From NCBI RefSeq assembly GCF_036053395.1, contig NZ_CP107942.1:8388501-8452500 (forward strand): a stretch of DNA of 64,000 nt, read 5' to 3'. The translations under genes and the position numbers were made by a program. This document shows positions 23,933 to 32,290 of the stretch, piece after piece (positions within the stretch are counted from its first letter, which is position 1; each line of letters opens with the position of its first letter). Source of the DNA: Actinoplanes sp. NBC_00393 (GTDB lineage Bacteria > Actinomycetota > Actinomycetes > Mycobacteriales > Micromonosporaceae). Under the pieces are notes generated by a model. That model was not told the origin of the DNA and did not search any database. It worked only from the letters and a program-made list of their open reading frames with translations.

Positions 23933-25462
23933 TCAGACCCGGACCGGGATGGCACTGGACGAGCCGATCACCTGGCCGGCCTCGTCCAGTGCCTCGGCCA
24001 CCACGTACTCCGGTATGCCGGGCAGCGTCAGCGTGGTCTCGAAGCCGGTCCGGTCCGCCTCCACCGCGGTGCTCAGCGCGCGCGGCTGACCGCCGGCCCG
24101 GGCCCGCCAGCGGCTCACCCCGGTGTGCCCGTTCCAGCTGACGCTGGCGATCACGTTGTCACCCTCGACCCGCAACCCGAGCGCCGGCTGGTCCCGGGCC
24201 GCGCCGGCCCACTCCGCCTTGTACGCGCGGTACGACTGGTTGTCCTCCGGCAGATGCCCGGCCAGGCGTACCGTGCCGTCCGCGTTGTGCTCGGTGAAGT
24301 GCGGTTGCTGACCCCACCCGACGAAGGTGCCGCCGTCCGGCAGCTCGCGGAAGTTGCCCTGGGTCGGCGCGGAGACCCGCTGCGGGTGCACGTGCTCGGC
24401 GACGAAGGTGACGGTCTTGGCCTTCTCGTCGACCCGGAAGATCAGGCCGCGCGAGTAGTCCTTCTCGGTGGTGATCCCGGCGCCGTTGTCGAAGATGCTG
24501 TAGTCGCCGTCCCGGCGGCGCTGCAGGTCGTGCTGCCAGGAGAAGGCGGCCTTCTCGTCGACCCGGAAGTCGGACTTCTTCCCGCCGATCCGCCAGATGA
24601 CCGCGCCCGTCTTGCGGTGCACCTTGTAGAGGCCCCAGGTGTGCCTGGCGGAGAACAGCAGGTGCCCGTCGGTGTCCAGGCTGACCGAGTTGGGGTGCAG
24701 GTAGTCGTAGGGCAGGTGCGCCGACTCGCCCTGGGGCAGCGGGGCGTACGACTCGTCCAGGCTGATGTGGTCCCGTCCCCGCCACTCGAACACCTTGCGG
24801 CCGGTCGCGACGTCGATCTCCTGAAGCACCCCGTCGTGCAGCACGCCATCGGCCGGGCCACCCATCGGGGTGAGGTCGAACGGGACCGGGTCGTACACCC
24901 AGAACAGCGCCGTCCCGTCCGGCGTGAGCACCAGGTCGTGCTGGTCGGCCTGCTCGCTGCCGGCCGCCCGGATCCGGGTGACCTCCCGGTAGGCCTGGTC
25001 CACCACGACGAACTCACCCTGCCCGACACCCTGCCCGCCGGTGCCGCCGATCGTCCCCTCCCACCAGGTCAGCACCGGTTCGCCGCGGTACCGCTGGGCC
25101 TTGAAGTCGATCGCCACGGTGGCCGGGTCGGGCACCTTCTTGAACCAGACCGGCGAGCCTTTCTCGTCGACGATCAGCGGCCCGCGCAGCGAGGCGCCGG
25201 CGAACGGTGTGAGGAAGACGAACCCGGGGGCCGTACCGGTGGCCGGCGTGGTGATGGTGACGTCGGGGAGGCCGTTCAGGTCCGGCCGGGAGCGGTACTT
25301 GGCCGGCGGCGCGGCCGGCGCGGCGGTCTGCGCCGGCGTCTCCTCGTCGCCGGCCCGGCCGAGCAGGAATCCGGCACCGCCGGCGACCACGGCCGCGGTC
25401 GCCGACCCGAGCAGGAGCGTGCGACGCGATACTCCGGACTGCGATATCGATCGATCGTTCAC
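23933..25462 (-). CDS. Arylsulfotransferase (ASST)-family exported protein (509 aa)
   Basis: An N-terminal Tat-type signal is visible (SRRTLLLGSATAAVVAGGAGFLLG). The body shows repeated beta-propeller blades with conserved QHDL (twice), the block FSARHTWGLYKVHRKTGAVIWRIGG, FDNGAG and GWGQQPHF, the pattern of the Arylsulfotran_2 family. Enterobacterial ASST transfers sulfate between phenols with a catalytic His; here His in the QHDL, HPNS and FSARHTW segments are candidates. In actinomycetes the function of this family is unproven. It sits 31 bp downstream of a glycosyltransferase on the same strand, suggesting a joint role at the cell surface. Confidence 0.8.
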   Translation of the reverse strand: MNDRSISQSGVSRRTLLLGSATAAVVAGGAGFLLGRAGDEETPAQTAAPAAPPAKYRSRPDLNGLPDVTITTPATGTAPGFVFLTPFAGASLRGPLIVDEKGSPVWFKKVPDPATVAIDFKAQRYRGEPVLTWWEGTIGGTGGQGVGQGEFVVVDQAYREVTRIRAAGSEQADQHDLVLTPDGTALFWVYDPVPFDLTPMGGPADGVLHDGVLQEIDVATGRKVFEWRGRDHISLDESYAPLPQGESAHLPYDYLHPNSVSLDTDGHLLFSARHTWGLYKVHRKTGAVIWRIGGKKSDFRVDEKAAFSWQHDLQRRRDGDYSIFDNGAGITTEKDYSRGLIFRVDEKAKTVTFVAEHVHPQRVSAPTQGNFRELPDGGTFVGWGQQPHFTEHNADGTVRLAGHLPEDNQSYRAYKAEWAGAARDQPALGLRVEGDNVIASVSWNGHTGVSRWRARAGGQPRALSTAVEADRTGFETTLTLPGIPEYVVAEALDEAGQVIGSSSAIPVRV

Positions 25463-25480
25463 AGCGGCCAGGGTTCCCCG

Positions 25481-25492
25481 CCACGCGCGTGG
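25481..25492. promoter_or_regulatory. Perfect 12-bp palindrome CCACGCGCGTGG
   Basis: It lies in the 31-bp gap between the glycosyltransferase stop and the arylsulfotransferase start (both leftward). It may be a small attenuating hairpin or a binding site. Confidence 0.35.
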
Positions 25493-25493
25493 A

Positions 25494-26678
25494 TTACCTC
25501 GGAACGCGCTGTGAATCCGAAATCATGTCGGTGTAGATCTCGATCAGCCGCTTGGTGAGCACGTCCGGGTGGAAGTGGCGCAGGTAGCGCTCGCGGGCGT
25601 TGGCTGCCGCGGTCGTGGCGCCGGCCCGGGCGATCGGCAGCGCCGCGGCGAGCGACGCCGGGTTCGGCTGGGCCAGCCAGCCGGCCGCCGCAGAACCGGA
25701 CCCGATGAGGTACGGGATTCCGCCCACCGCCGTGCCCAGGACCGCCCGGCCCGTCGACATCGCCTCCAGGATCACCGTCGGCAGCACGTCCTCCCAGGTC
25801 GGCACCGCGACGACCACCGCCGAGGCCCGGCGCGCCGCGGTCATCCCGGCCCGGTCCAGCGGGCCGAGGTAGGTGACGTCCGACCGTTCGGCCGCGGCCT
25901 GTTCGGCGAGCGGCCGCAACTCGCCGTCCCCGGCGATCCGCAGCGTGCCGAGCGAGCCGTCCGGGTGCCGGCGCCAGGCGTCCAGCAGCAGGCCCAGACC
26001 CTTCTCCGGGGAGAGCCGGGCGCCGTAGAGGAATCCGTCGCCCAGCGGTTCCGGCGTGCCCGGGTCGGGCAGTCCGTTCGGCTTGATCACGATCCGGTCG
26101 GCCGGGATGCCGTAGTCGGTGAGGTGCGCGGCGATCTTGTCGGTGAGCGCGATGTACCGGTCCACCGAGCGCCAGGTCCCCCGGTGCACGGCCAGGGTGG
26201 TCGCCATGATCGCGCTCTGCGCCGCCGAACCGCGGTAGCACCGGTGCTTGACGGCCGGCCAGCCGAACGCCTTGCCGCGACAGTCCCGGCAGTTGTGCCC
26301 GTCCCGGAAGTACAGCCCCGAGGAGCAGACCTGCCGGTAGTTGTGCACGGTCTGCACCACCGGCAATCCATGCGCGTGCGCGGTGCGAATCACCCAGGGA
26401 GAGAGCAGGGGGTACGGGTTGTGCAGGTGCAGAACGTCCGGGCGCTCCGCGGTGATCAGCCTCGACAGGTCGCGTTGCGCGTCGGCGCCGTACGCGGGCG
26501 AGATCGGCAGCAACACCTTGCGGCTCGCCGGCATCGCCTCGATCGAGTCCGAGCTGCGCTGGAACGGCACCACCTCGACACCGGCCGCGCGGAGCTGCTC
26601 GATCTCGGTGTCGACGATGACGTTCTCCCCGGACGGGATCGCCTCGCGATACCGGTTGTGCGCTACCACCACCTTCAT
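25494..26678 (-). CDS. GT4-family glycosyltransferase (394 aa)
   Basis: The GT-B fold is shown by the N-terminal VVVAHNRYREAIPSGENVIVDTEI, the Cys-rich acceptor-domain insertion (CSSGLYFRDGHNCRDCRGKAF) common in GT4 enzymes, FLYGARLSPEKGLGLLLDAW at the interdomain hinge, and PTWEDVLPTVILEAMSTGRAV with the donor-binding EX7E-type motif. The sugar donor cannot be told. ATG 26678 lies 8 nt after TAGCGT, probably a leaderless start. The start codon is 24 bp from that of the divergent DNA glycosylase gene and the two share one symmetrical -10 element. Confidence 0.88.
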   Translation of the reverse strand: MKVVVAHNRYREAIPSGENVIVDTEIEQLRAAGVEVVPFQRSSDSIEAMPASRKVLLPISPAYGADAQRDLSRLITAERPDVLHLHNPYPLLSPWVIRTAHAHGLPVVQTVHNYRQVCSSGLYFRDGHNCRDCRGKAFGWPAVKHRCYRGSAAQSAIMATTLAVHRGTWRSVDRYIALTDKIAAHLTDYGIPADRIVIKPNGLPDPGTPEPLGDGFLYGARLSPEKGLGLLLDAWRRHPDGSLGTLRIAGDGELRPLAEQAAAERSDVTYLGPLDRAGMTAARRASAVVVAVPTWEDVLPTVILEAMSTGRAVLGTAVGGIPYLIGSGSAAAGWLAQPNPASLAAALPIARAGATTAAANARERYLRHFHPDVLTKRLIEIYTDMISDSQRVPR

Positions 26679-26686
26679 GACGCGAG

Positions 26687-26696
26687 ACGCTACCGT
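26687..26696. promoter_or_regulatory. Symmetric bidirectional -10 element ACGCTACCGT
   Basis: On the plus strand TACCGT (26691-26696) is 6 nt before GTG 26703. On the minus strand TAGCGT (26692-26687) is 8 nt before ATG 26678. The two hexamers share the TA at 26691-26692. Confidence 0.6.
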
Positions 26697-26702
26697 GAAG
26701 CG

Positions 26703-27566
26703 GTGCCCGAACTTCCCGAGGTCGAGGCGCTCGCGGCATACCTGCGTGAGCGCGCGGTCGGCCACACCGTGCAGCGCTTCGAGGTCTCGTCGTTCAGCGC
26801 GCTGAAGACGTACGATCCGGCGCCTTCGTCGTTGACCGGCCTGACCGTCACGAGCGCCGGCCGGCACGGAAAGTTCCTGGACATCGGCATCGGCCCAGAG
26901 GTGCACCTCGTCGTGCACCTGGCCCGCGCCGGCTGGCTGCACTACCGCGACTCGTTCAAGTCGCCCGCCCCGCTGAAGCCGGGCAGCGGCCCGATCGCGA
27001 TCCGGGTCCGGCTCGACGACGGTTCCGGCTTCGACCTGACCGAGGCCGGTACGCAGAAGTCGCTCGCCGCCTACCTGGTGCGGGATCCGGCGACCGAGGT
27101 GCCCGGTGTGTCACGGCTCGGCCCGGACGCGCTGGCGATCTCCCTCGAGGAGTTCACCAACCGACTGAAAGGGCGAAACGGACAGATCAAGGGCGTGCTC
27201 ACCGATCAGGAGGTGCTCGCCGGGATTGGGAACGCCTACTCCGACGAGATCCTGCACGTGGCCAAGCTGTCCCCGTTCGCGCTGACCGGAAAGCTCACCG
27301 ACGAGCAGATCTCCACGCTCTACGAGGCGATGCGGGCCGTCGAGACCGACGCGGTCCAGCGGTCGGTCGGGCAGAAGGCGGCCGAGCTCAAGGGAGAGAA
27401 GCGCGCCGGGATGCGGGTGCACGCCCGGACCGGACTTCCCTGCCCGGTTTGTGGCGACAAAGTGCGGGAAGTCTCGTTCGCGGACAAGAGCCTGCAGTAC
27501 TGCGCCACCTGCCAGACCGGCGGCAAGCCCCTGGCGGACCGGCGACTGTCCAAGCTCGTACGGTGA
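26703..27566 (+). CDS. Fpg/Nei-family DNA glycosylase/AP lyase (287 aa)
   Basis: It begins (M/V)PELPEVE, providing the catalytic N-terminal Pro and the Glu, and ends with a zinc finger CPVC-x16-CATC. A helix-two-turn-helix segment (EVLAGIGNAYSDEIL) and a Lys in the beta-hairpin (GRHGKFLDI) complete the family pattern. It removes oxidised bases in base-excision repair. The GTG start at 26703 is fixed by the need for Pro2 and lies 6 nt from a -10, so the mRNA is likely leaderless. Fpg versus Nei specificity is uncertain. Confidence 0.92.
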   Translation: MPELPEVEALAAYLRERAVGHTVQRFEVSSFSALKTYDPAPSSLTGLTVTSAGRHGKFLDIGIGPEVHLVVHLARAGWLHYRDSFKSPAPLKPGSGPIAIRVRLDDGSGFDLTEAGTQKSLAAYLVRDPATEVPGVSRLGPDALAISLEEFTNRLKGRNGQIKGVLTDQEVLAGIGNAYSDEILHVAKLSPFALTGKLTDEQISTLYEAMRAVETDAVQRSVGQKAAELKGEKRAGMRVHARTGLPCPVCGDKVREVSFADKSLQYCATCQTGGKPLADRRLSKLVR

Positions 27567-27623
27567 ACCTGCCACCATTTGGTCACGGAACGTACATGCT
27601 GAGATTGCCCCCGAAGCGTCACC

Positions 27624-27651
27624 TTCACTCCGGCCGATCCATCGGTATAGT
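27624..27651 (+). promoter_or_regulatory. Probable promoter of the glycosylphosphotransferase gene
   Basis: TTCACT (27624-27629) and TATAGT (27646-27651) are spaced 16 bp, and the gene starts about 110 bp downstream. Confidence 0.4.
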
Positions 27652-27764
27652 GGCTCGGTCCCTGGCAACCGTTATGACGCGAACGGGTATCGGCGGACCC
27701 GCCGACGATCCGAACGTCGTGGCGGTGCGTAATCTTTTTCCGGATGCGGGAGGACGTAGGCGAA

Positions 27765-29327
27765 GTGACGACTAGCCTGCATCGCCCAACTACCGACAGC
27801 AGCCGGAGCAAGCCTGTGGGGTACGACAGCTTCGAGTGGCAACAGCCCACTCCGAGCAACGGCGTACCCCGATCGGCGTGGACGCGGCAGCACCGCCGGC
27901 TGTCCCGCTGGCATCGGCCGTACACGTTCGCCCTGGTCGTGCTCGACCTGCTCTCGGTGATCGGCGCCAGCTACATCGCGAGCCTGCTGGAGAAGTCGCG
28001 AGCCGGGTTCACCACCCGCAGCTGGGGCTTCCTGGAGGGCACCGAGCTCTTCACCTTCTTCGCGTACGTGGCGCTGCCCCTCGGCTGGCTGCTCCTGCTC
28101 TGGACCAACGGCACCTACGACCGGCGCTACCTGGGCCTGGGCAGCGAGGAGTTCAAGCGGGTCGTCCGCGCCTCGGTCACCGTCGTGGCCTGCGTGTCGC
28201 TGCTCGCGTTCGCCACCAAGGCCGACCTGTCCCGCGGCACGGTCGCCACGGCGTCGCTGACCGCGCTGGTCTTCATCCTGCTGAGCCGGGTGTCGGCACG
28301 GCAGGTCCTGCACTTCGCCCGGCGACGCACCGGGCACGGTGCACACCGGATGGTCCTGGTCGGCACGCTGCCCGAGGCGCTCGAGGTCTACACCGCGGTC
28401 ACCCGGAGCCCGGCTGCCGGCCTGATCCCGGTCGCCATCCACATCACCGACGGGTACGCGGCCGCCCGCGGCATCGAGACCCCGGTCCCGGTCTACGCCG
28501 GACGCGACGTGCTGTCGCTGGTCCGCGAGGTCGGCGCCGACACGATCGCGGTCTGCGGCTCGGCCAGCGCCGAGCCCGGCGAACTGCGCCGGCTGGCCTG
28601 GCAGCTCGAGGGCACCGGTGTGGACCTGGTGGTCGCGCCGCAGCTCACCGACATCGCCGGGCCCCGGGTGCACATCCGCCCGATCGAGGGTCTGCCGCTC
28701 CTGCACGTCGAGGAGCCGACCCTCTCCGGCCCCGGCTGGCTGGTCAAGAACCTGATGGACCGGGTCGCCGCCGGCCTCGGCCTGCTGATGATCAGCCCGA
28801 TCCTGGCGTTCATCGCGATCGGCATCCGGCTCTCCGACCCCGGTCCGGTCTTCTTCCGGCAGACCCGCGTCGGCCACGACGGGCGGACCTTCCGGGTGTG
28901 GAAGTTCCGGACCATGTATGTGGACGCCGAGGAGCGCAAGGCCACGCTGGAGGAGCTCAACGAGTCCGACGGCATGCTCTTCAAGATGAAGCACGACCCG
29001 CGGATCTTCGCCTTCGGGCAGAAGCTGCGGGCCACCTCGCTGGACGAGCTGCCTCAGCTGATCAATGTGCTCAAGGGCGAGATGTCCCTGGTCGGTCCCC
29101 GTCCGCTGCCCGCGGACGACGGCGACTACCTGGGCGACGTCCGCCGCCGTCTCCTGGTCCGCCCCGGAATAACAGGTCTGTGGCAGGTGAGTGGACGGTC
29201 CGACCTGTCCTGGGACGAAGCGGTCCGCCTCGACCTCTACTACGTCGACAACTGGTCGCTCACCTACGACCTGAGCATCCTCTGGCGCACCATCTTCGTG
29301 GTCCTAAAGCGCAAGGGCGCGTACTGA
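27765..29327 (+). CDS. Polyprenyl glycosylphosphotransferase for exopolysaccharide (520 aa)
   Basis: Four N-terminal membrane helices and a CoA-binding-like middle domain precede a fifth helix (LLMISPILAFIAIGIRL) and the WbaP/PglC catalytic core: DPGPVFFRQTRVGHDGRTFRVWKFRTM, LDELPQLINVLKGEMSLVGPRP, PGITGLWQVSGRS. The enzyme transfers the first sugar phosphate onto undecaprenyl phosphate, starting a polysaccharide repeat unit. GTG 27765 has GGGAGGA about 11 nt upstream; ATG 27744 is an alternative. No dedicated polysaccharide cluster follows, so it may act with genes elsewhere. Confidence 0.9.
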   Translation: MTTSLHRPTTDSSRSKPVGYDSFEWQQPTPSNGVPRSAWTRQHRRLSRWHRPYTFALVVLDLLSVIGASYIASLLEKSRAGFTTRSWGFLEGTELFTFFAYVALPLGWLLLLWTNGTYDRRYLGLGSEEFKRVVRASVTVVACVSLLAFATKADLSRGTVATASLTALVFILLSRVSARQVLHFARRRTGHGAHRMVLVGTLPEALEVYTAVTRSPAAGLIPVAIHITDGYAAARGIETPVPVYAGRDVLSLVREVGADTIAVCGSASAEPGELRRLAWQLEGTGVDLVVAPQLTDIAGPRVHIRPIEGLPLLHVEEPTLSGPGWLVKNLMDRVAAGLGLLMISPILAFIAIGIRLSDPGPVFFRQTRVGHDGRTFRVWKFRTMYVDAEERKATLEELNESDGMLFKMKHDPRIFAFGQKLRATSLDELPQLINVLKGEMSLVGPRPLPADDGDYLGDVRRRLLVRPGITGLWQVSGRSDLSWDEAVRLDLYYVDNWSLTYDLSILWRTIFVVLKRKGAY

Positions 29328-29355
29328 GTTTGCTGGCTCCGCTTCGCTCCGCGGC

Positions 29356-29451
29356 GATTGCCTTGTAACCGGTGAGATGGCAGCTGATTTCCCGCCGTCC
29401 GCAAACCCCGCGGCCGTCGAAAAATCAGGTGCCATCTCACCGGCGGCAATC
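29356..29451. repeat. 96-bp inverted repeat (long hairpin or MITE-like element)
   Basis: Arms 29369-29390 and 29422-29443 (starting CCGGTGAGATGGCA) match at 21 of 22 bases around a 31-nt loop, and outer arms GATTGCC/GGCAATC (29356-29362, 29445-29451) extend the stem. It lies between the glycosylphosphotransferase and the histidine kinase, and may be a terminator or a small non-autonomous element. Confidence 0.75.
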
Positions 29452-29501
29452 GCGGGGCTGCGGGGCTGGACGGACTTACACGGACCCGTCAGGATCGCTG
29501 C

Positions 29502-30686
29502 GTGGCTGGTCAAATCGGGAGCGCGCTGGCGGTGATCGCCGTTCTGGCTGCGCTGGCGGCTGCCGTGGTGGCGGTGTTGCGGCTGCGGGCCCGGCGCGGG
29601 ATCGCCACGACGATGCAGCGGGCCACCTACGACGTGTTGCACACCGCTGCCCTGGCGGCCGAGCCGCTGCGGGCCGGGCTCACCCCGGCGACCGCGGGCA
29701 AGGCTGCCCGGCCTCTGCGCACCCTGGTGGGCGCGGTCGGGCTGGCGATCATCGACGGCGAGCGCTGCCTGGCGTACGACGGACGCGGCACCCACCATCA
29801 GGACCAGCTGACCGCGGCCGCGCGCCGGGCGGTCGGGGCACGGCGTTCGGTCGTACTCAACAGCTCTGATCTTCCGTGTGACCGGATGGATTGCGTGGTC
29901 CGCGGCGCTGTGGTGGCGCCGCTGGACAGTGCGGCGGAGGCCGCGCTCGTCGCGGTGGCGGACAGCCAGCCGGCGCCCGGCCTGGTCCAGGCGACGCTGG
30001 AGGCGGCGCGCTGGGCCGGCTCCCAGCTGGCTTTGGCCGAGCTGGATTCGTCCCGCGAGCGGCTGGCCCGCGCCGAGGTGAAGGCGTTGCGGGCGCAGAT
30101 CAGCCCGCACTTCATCTACAACGCGCTGACCGCGATCGCCTCGTTCGTGCGAACCGATCCGGAGCGCGCCCGCGAGCTGATCCTGGAGTTCGCCGAGTTC
30201 ACCCGGTACTCGTTCCGGGCGCACGGCGAGTTCACCACGCTCGCCGAGGAGCTGCGCTCGATCGACCGGTACCTGACCATCGAACGCGCCCGGTTCGGCG
30301 ACCGTCTGCAGGTCCGCCTGCAGATCGCGCCCGAGGTGCTGCCGGTCGGTCTGCCGTTCCTCTGCCTGCAACCGCTGGTGGAGAACGCGGTGCGGCACGG
30401 CCTGTCCCGCAAACCGGGCGTCGGTATGGTGAGCATCGAAGCACGCGACGCCGGCGCCGAATGCCACATCACGGTGGAGGACGACGGGGTCGGCATGGAT
30501 CCGGCGGTGTTCGGCAGCGACGGGCCGGAGAACGAGGACGGGCAGCACGTCGGCCTGGTGAATGTGGATGAGCGGCTGCGTTCGGTGTTCGGCGATCACA
30601 ACGGCCTGGTGGTGGAGACCGCGCCCGGCGCGGGTACGAAGGTGAGCATGCGGGTGCCGAAATTCCATCCACAGGTGCGGGCATGA
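29502..30686 (+). CDS. LytS/YehU-type sensor histidine kinase (394 aa)
   Basis: One N-terminal membrane segment precedes a GAF-like region. The phosphoacceptor is in ALRAQISPHFIYNALTAIA (His_kinase family of LytS/YehU type), and the ATPase has LVENAVRHG and DDGVGMD. It overlaps the next gene by ATGA, so kinase and regulator are co-translated. In E. coli, relatives (BtsS/YpdA) sense pyruvate and control carboxylate carriers. Two ActP-like symporters lie downstream in this window, which fits such a role but does not prove it. GTG 29502 is preceded by AGGA. Confidence 0.9.
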   Translation: MAGQIGSALAVIAVLAALAAAVVAVLRLRARRGIATTMQRATYDVLHTAALAAEPLRAGLTPATAGKAARPLRTLVGAVGLAIIDGERCLAYDGRGTHHQDQLTAAARRAVGARRSVVLNSSDLPCDRMDCVVRGAVVAPLDSAAEAALVAVADSQPAPGLVQATLEAARWAGSQLALAELDSSRERLARAEVKALRAQISPHFIYNALTAIASFVRTDPERARELILEFAEFTRYSFRAHGEFTTLAEELRSIDRYLTIERARFGDRLQVRLQIAPEVLPVGLPFLCLQPLVENAVRHGLSRKPGVGMVSIEARDAGAECHITVEDDGVGMDPAVFGSDGPENEDGQHVGLVNVDERLRSVFGDHNGLVVETAPGAGTKVSMRVPKFHPQVRA

Positions 30687-31420
30687 GCCTGGTGGTGCTG
30701 GCGGTCGATGACGAGCCGCCGGCCCTCGACGAGCTTGCGTACCTGCTCAACGCCGACGGCCGGGTGGCGCACGTGCACCGGGCCGGCGATGCCACCGAGG
30801 CGCTTCGCGTGCTGCGCGACACCGAGGTCGACGCGGTCTTCCTGGACATCCGGATGCCCGGCCTGGACGGCATGGAGCTCGCCCGGATCCTGCGCCGGTT
30901 CGCGCAGCCGCCGGCGATCGTCTTCGTGACCGCCTACGACGACGGCGCGGTGGACGCGTTCGACCTGGGCGTCACCGATTACGTGCGCAAGCCGGTGCGG
31001 GCCGAGCGCCTGGGGGAGTCGCTGCGCCGGGTGGCCGGTCTGCGCTCCGCGCCGGCGCCGGCGATGCCGCCGGACGAGCCGGCGATTCCGGTGGAGCTGG
31101 CCGGCACCACGCGCATGCTGCCGCGGTCCTCGGTGCGGTGGGTGGAGGCGCAGGGTGATTACGCACGGCTGCACACCGGAGAAACTTCCCATCTGGTACG
31201 CGTATCGCTCGCCACCCTCGCCGAACGCTGGGCCAACGCCGGCTTCGTCCGCATCCACCGGTCGTACCTCGTGCAACTTCGCCTGGTCACCGAGCTGCGG
31301 CTGACCAACTCCGGTTACGTGGTGGCGGTCGACGGGGCGGAGTTGCCGGTGAGCCGCCGGCACACCCGGGAGCTGAAGGACCGCCTGATCCGGGCCGCGA
31401 AGCACGACTGGACCCGCTAA
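30683..31420 (+). CDS. LytTR-family response regulator (245 aa)
   Basis: The receiver domain has the acidic pocket VDDEPP, phospho-Asp in DAVFLDIRMPGLDG and the conserved Lys in YVRKPV. The C-terminal LytTR DNA-binding domain is recognised by VRWVEAQGDYARLHTG, FVRIHRSYLVQL and LPVSRRHTRELKDRL. It pairs with the overlapping LytS-type kinase. Its stop codon is part of the first TCCACA box of the downstream repeat block. Confidence 0.92.
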   Translation: MSLVVLAVDDEPPALDELAYLLNADGRVAHVHRAGDATEALRVLRDTEVDAVFLDIRMPGLDGMELARILRRFAQPPAIVFVTAYDDGAVDAFDLGVTDYVRKPVRAERLGESLRRVAGLRSAPAPAMPPDEPAIPVELAGTTRMLPRSSVRWVEAQGDYARLHTGETSHLVRVSLATLAERWANAGFVRIHRSYLVQLRLVTELRLTNSGYVVAVDGAELPVSRRHTRELKDRLIRAAKHDWTR

Positions 31421-31500
31421 TCCACACCGTAATCCACAGGACCACAGACTTCTCCACAGAGTTATCCACAGGCCCTGCAACTTGCAGGATCATCTCCACA
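31418..31500. promoter_or_regulatory. Cluster of five DnaA-box-like sequences in two 32-bp units
   Basis: TAATCCACA (31418-31426), TAATCCACA (31430-31438), TTCTCCACA (31450-31458), TTATCCACA (31462-31470, a perfect DnaA box) and ATCTCCACA (31492-31500) occur on one strand. Boxes 1-2 and 3-4 are each 12 bp apart and the pairs repeat after 32 bp. The block lies between a LytTR regulator and an OmpR-type regulator, and no replication gene is nearby. Confidence 0.6.
31474..31488. promoter_or_regulatory. Perfect 15-bp palindrome CCTGCAAcTTGCAGG
   Basis: Located within the DnaA-box-like cluster, about 100 bp before the OmpR-type regulator gene. It is a likely protein-binding dyad. Confidence 0.5.
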
Positions 31501-31588
31501 GTTCGTTCACAACTCCAACCCCGCTCCTGCGCACCCGGTCAATAGGCTCACGGCCGACGGATGCGTCACGGACGGAGGTGTGGGAAAC

Positions 31589-32290
31589 GTGGAGACGACC
31601 GAGCGGCGAGTCCTCGTCGTCGAGGACGAGCGGGCCATCGCCGACGCCGTGGCCGCCCGGCTGCGCGCCGAGGGTTTCCTGGTGCAGGTGGTCGGCGACG
31701 GTCCGAGCGCCGTCGAGACCGCCCGCAACACCCACCCCGACGTGATCGTCCTGGACGTGATGCTGCCCGGCTTCGACGGTCTGGAGGTCTGTCGCCGGAT
31801 CCAGGCGGAGCGACCCGTACCGATCCTCATGCTCACCGCCCGCGGCGACGAGACGGACCTGCTGGTCGGGCTCGCGGTCGGCGCCGACGACTACATGGCG
31901 AAGCCGTTCTCCATGCGTGAGCTGGCCGCCCGGGTGCACGCGCTGCTGCGCCGGGCCGACAAGGCGGCCACGGTGACCACCGCCCCGCGGCCGGACACCA
32001 CCACGATCCGGCTCGGCGATCTGGAGATCAATCAGGCGGAGCGGCGCGTGCTGCGCGGCGGGGTCGAGGCGCACCTGACCCCGACCGAGTTCGACCTGCT
32101 CGTGCACCTGGCCGGGCGGCCCCGGACGGTGCTGCCCCGGGAGCGTCTCCTGGCCGAGGTCTGGGGCTGGGCCGACGCCTCCGGCACGCGTACGGTCGAC
32201 AGTCACATCAAGGGTCTACGGCGCAAGCTCGGTGCGGACCTGATCCGGACCGTCCACGGCGTCGGGTACGCCCTGGAGGTCGACCGATGA
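31589..32290 (+). CDS. OmpR/PhoB-family response regulator (233 aa)
   Basis: The receiver domain shows VVEDERAI, phospho-Asp in DVIVLDVMLPGFDG, and MAKPFSMREL. The winged-helix output domain ends with RTVDSHIKGLRRKLG and RTVHGVGYALEV. It overlaps the histidine kinase gene (ATGA). GTG 31589 has GGAGG 11 nt upstream; GTG 31580 is closer to that box but only 2 nt away. The target genes are unknown; DUF4173 and the symporter downstream are candidates. Confidence 0.92.
   Translation: METTERRVLVVEDERAIADAVAARLRAEGFLVQVVGDGPSAVETARNTHPDVIVLDVMLPGFDGLEVCRRIQAERPVPILMLTARGDETDLLVGLAVGADDYMAKPFSMRELAARVHALLRRADKAATVTTAPRPDTTTIRLGDLEINQAERRVLRGGVEAHLTPTEFDLLVHLAGRPRTVLPRERLLAEVWGWADASGTRTVDSHIKGLRRKLGADLIRTVHGVGYALEVDR

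Noticed and set aside
20199..29327. Conventional polyketide or non-ribosomal peptide biosynthetic cluster
   Set aside because: Glycosyltransferase, aminotransferase and sulfotransferase-like genes are present, but no PKS, NRPS, terpene or RiPP core gene is seen in the window.
31418..31500. Chromosomal origin oriC
   Set aside because: Only five boxes in 83 bp, no AT-rich unwinding region and no dnaA/dnaN/gyrB neighbours; flanking genes are two-component regulators.
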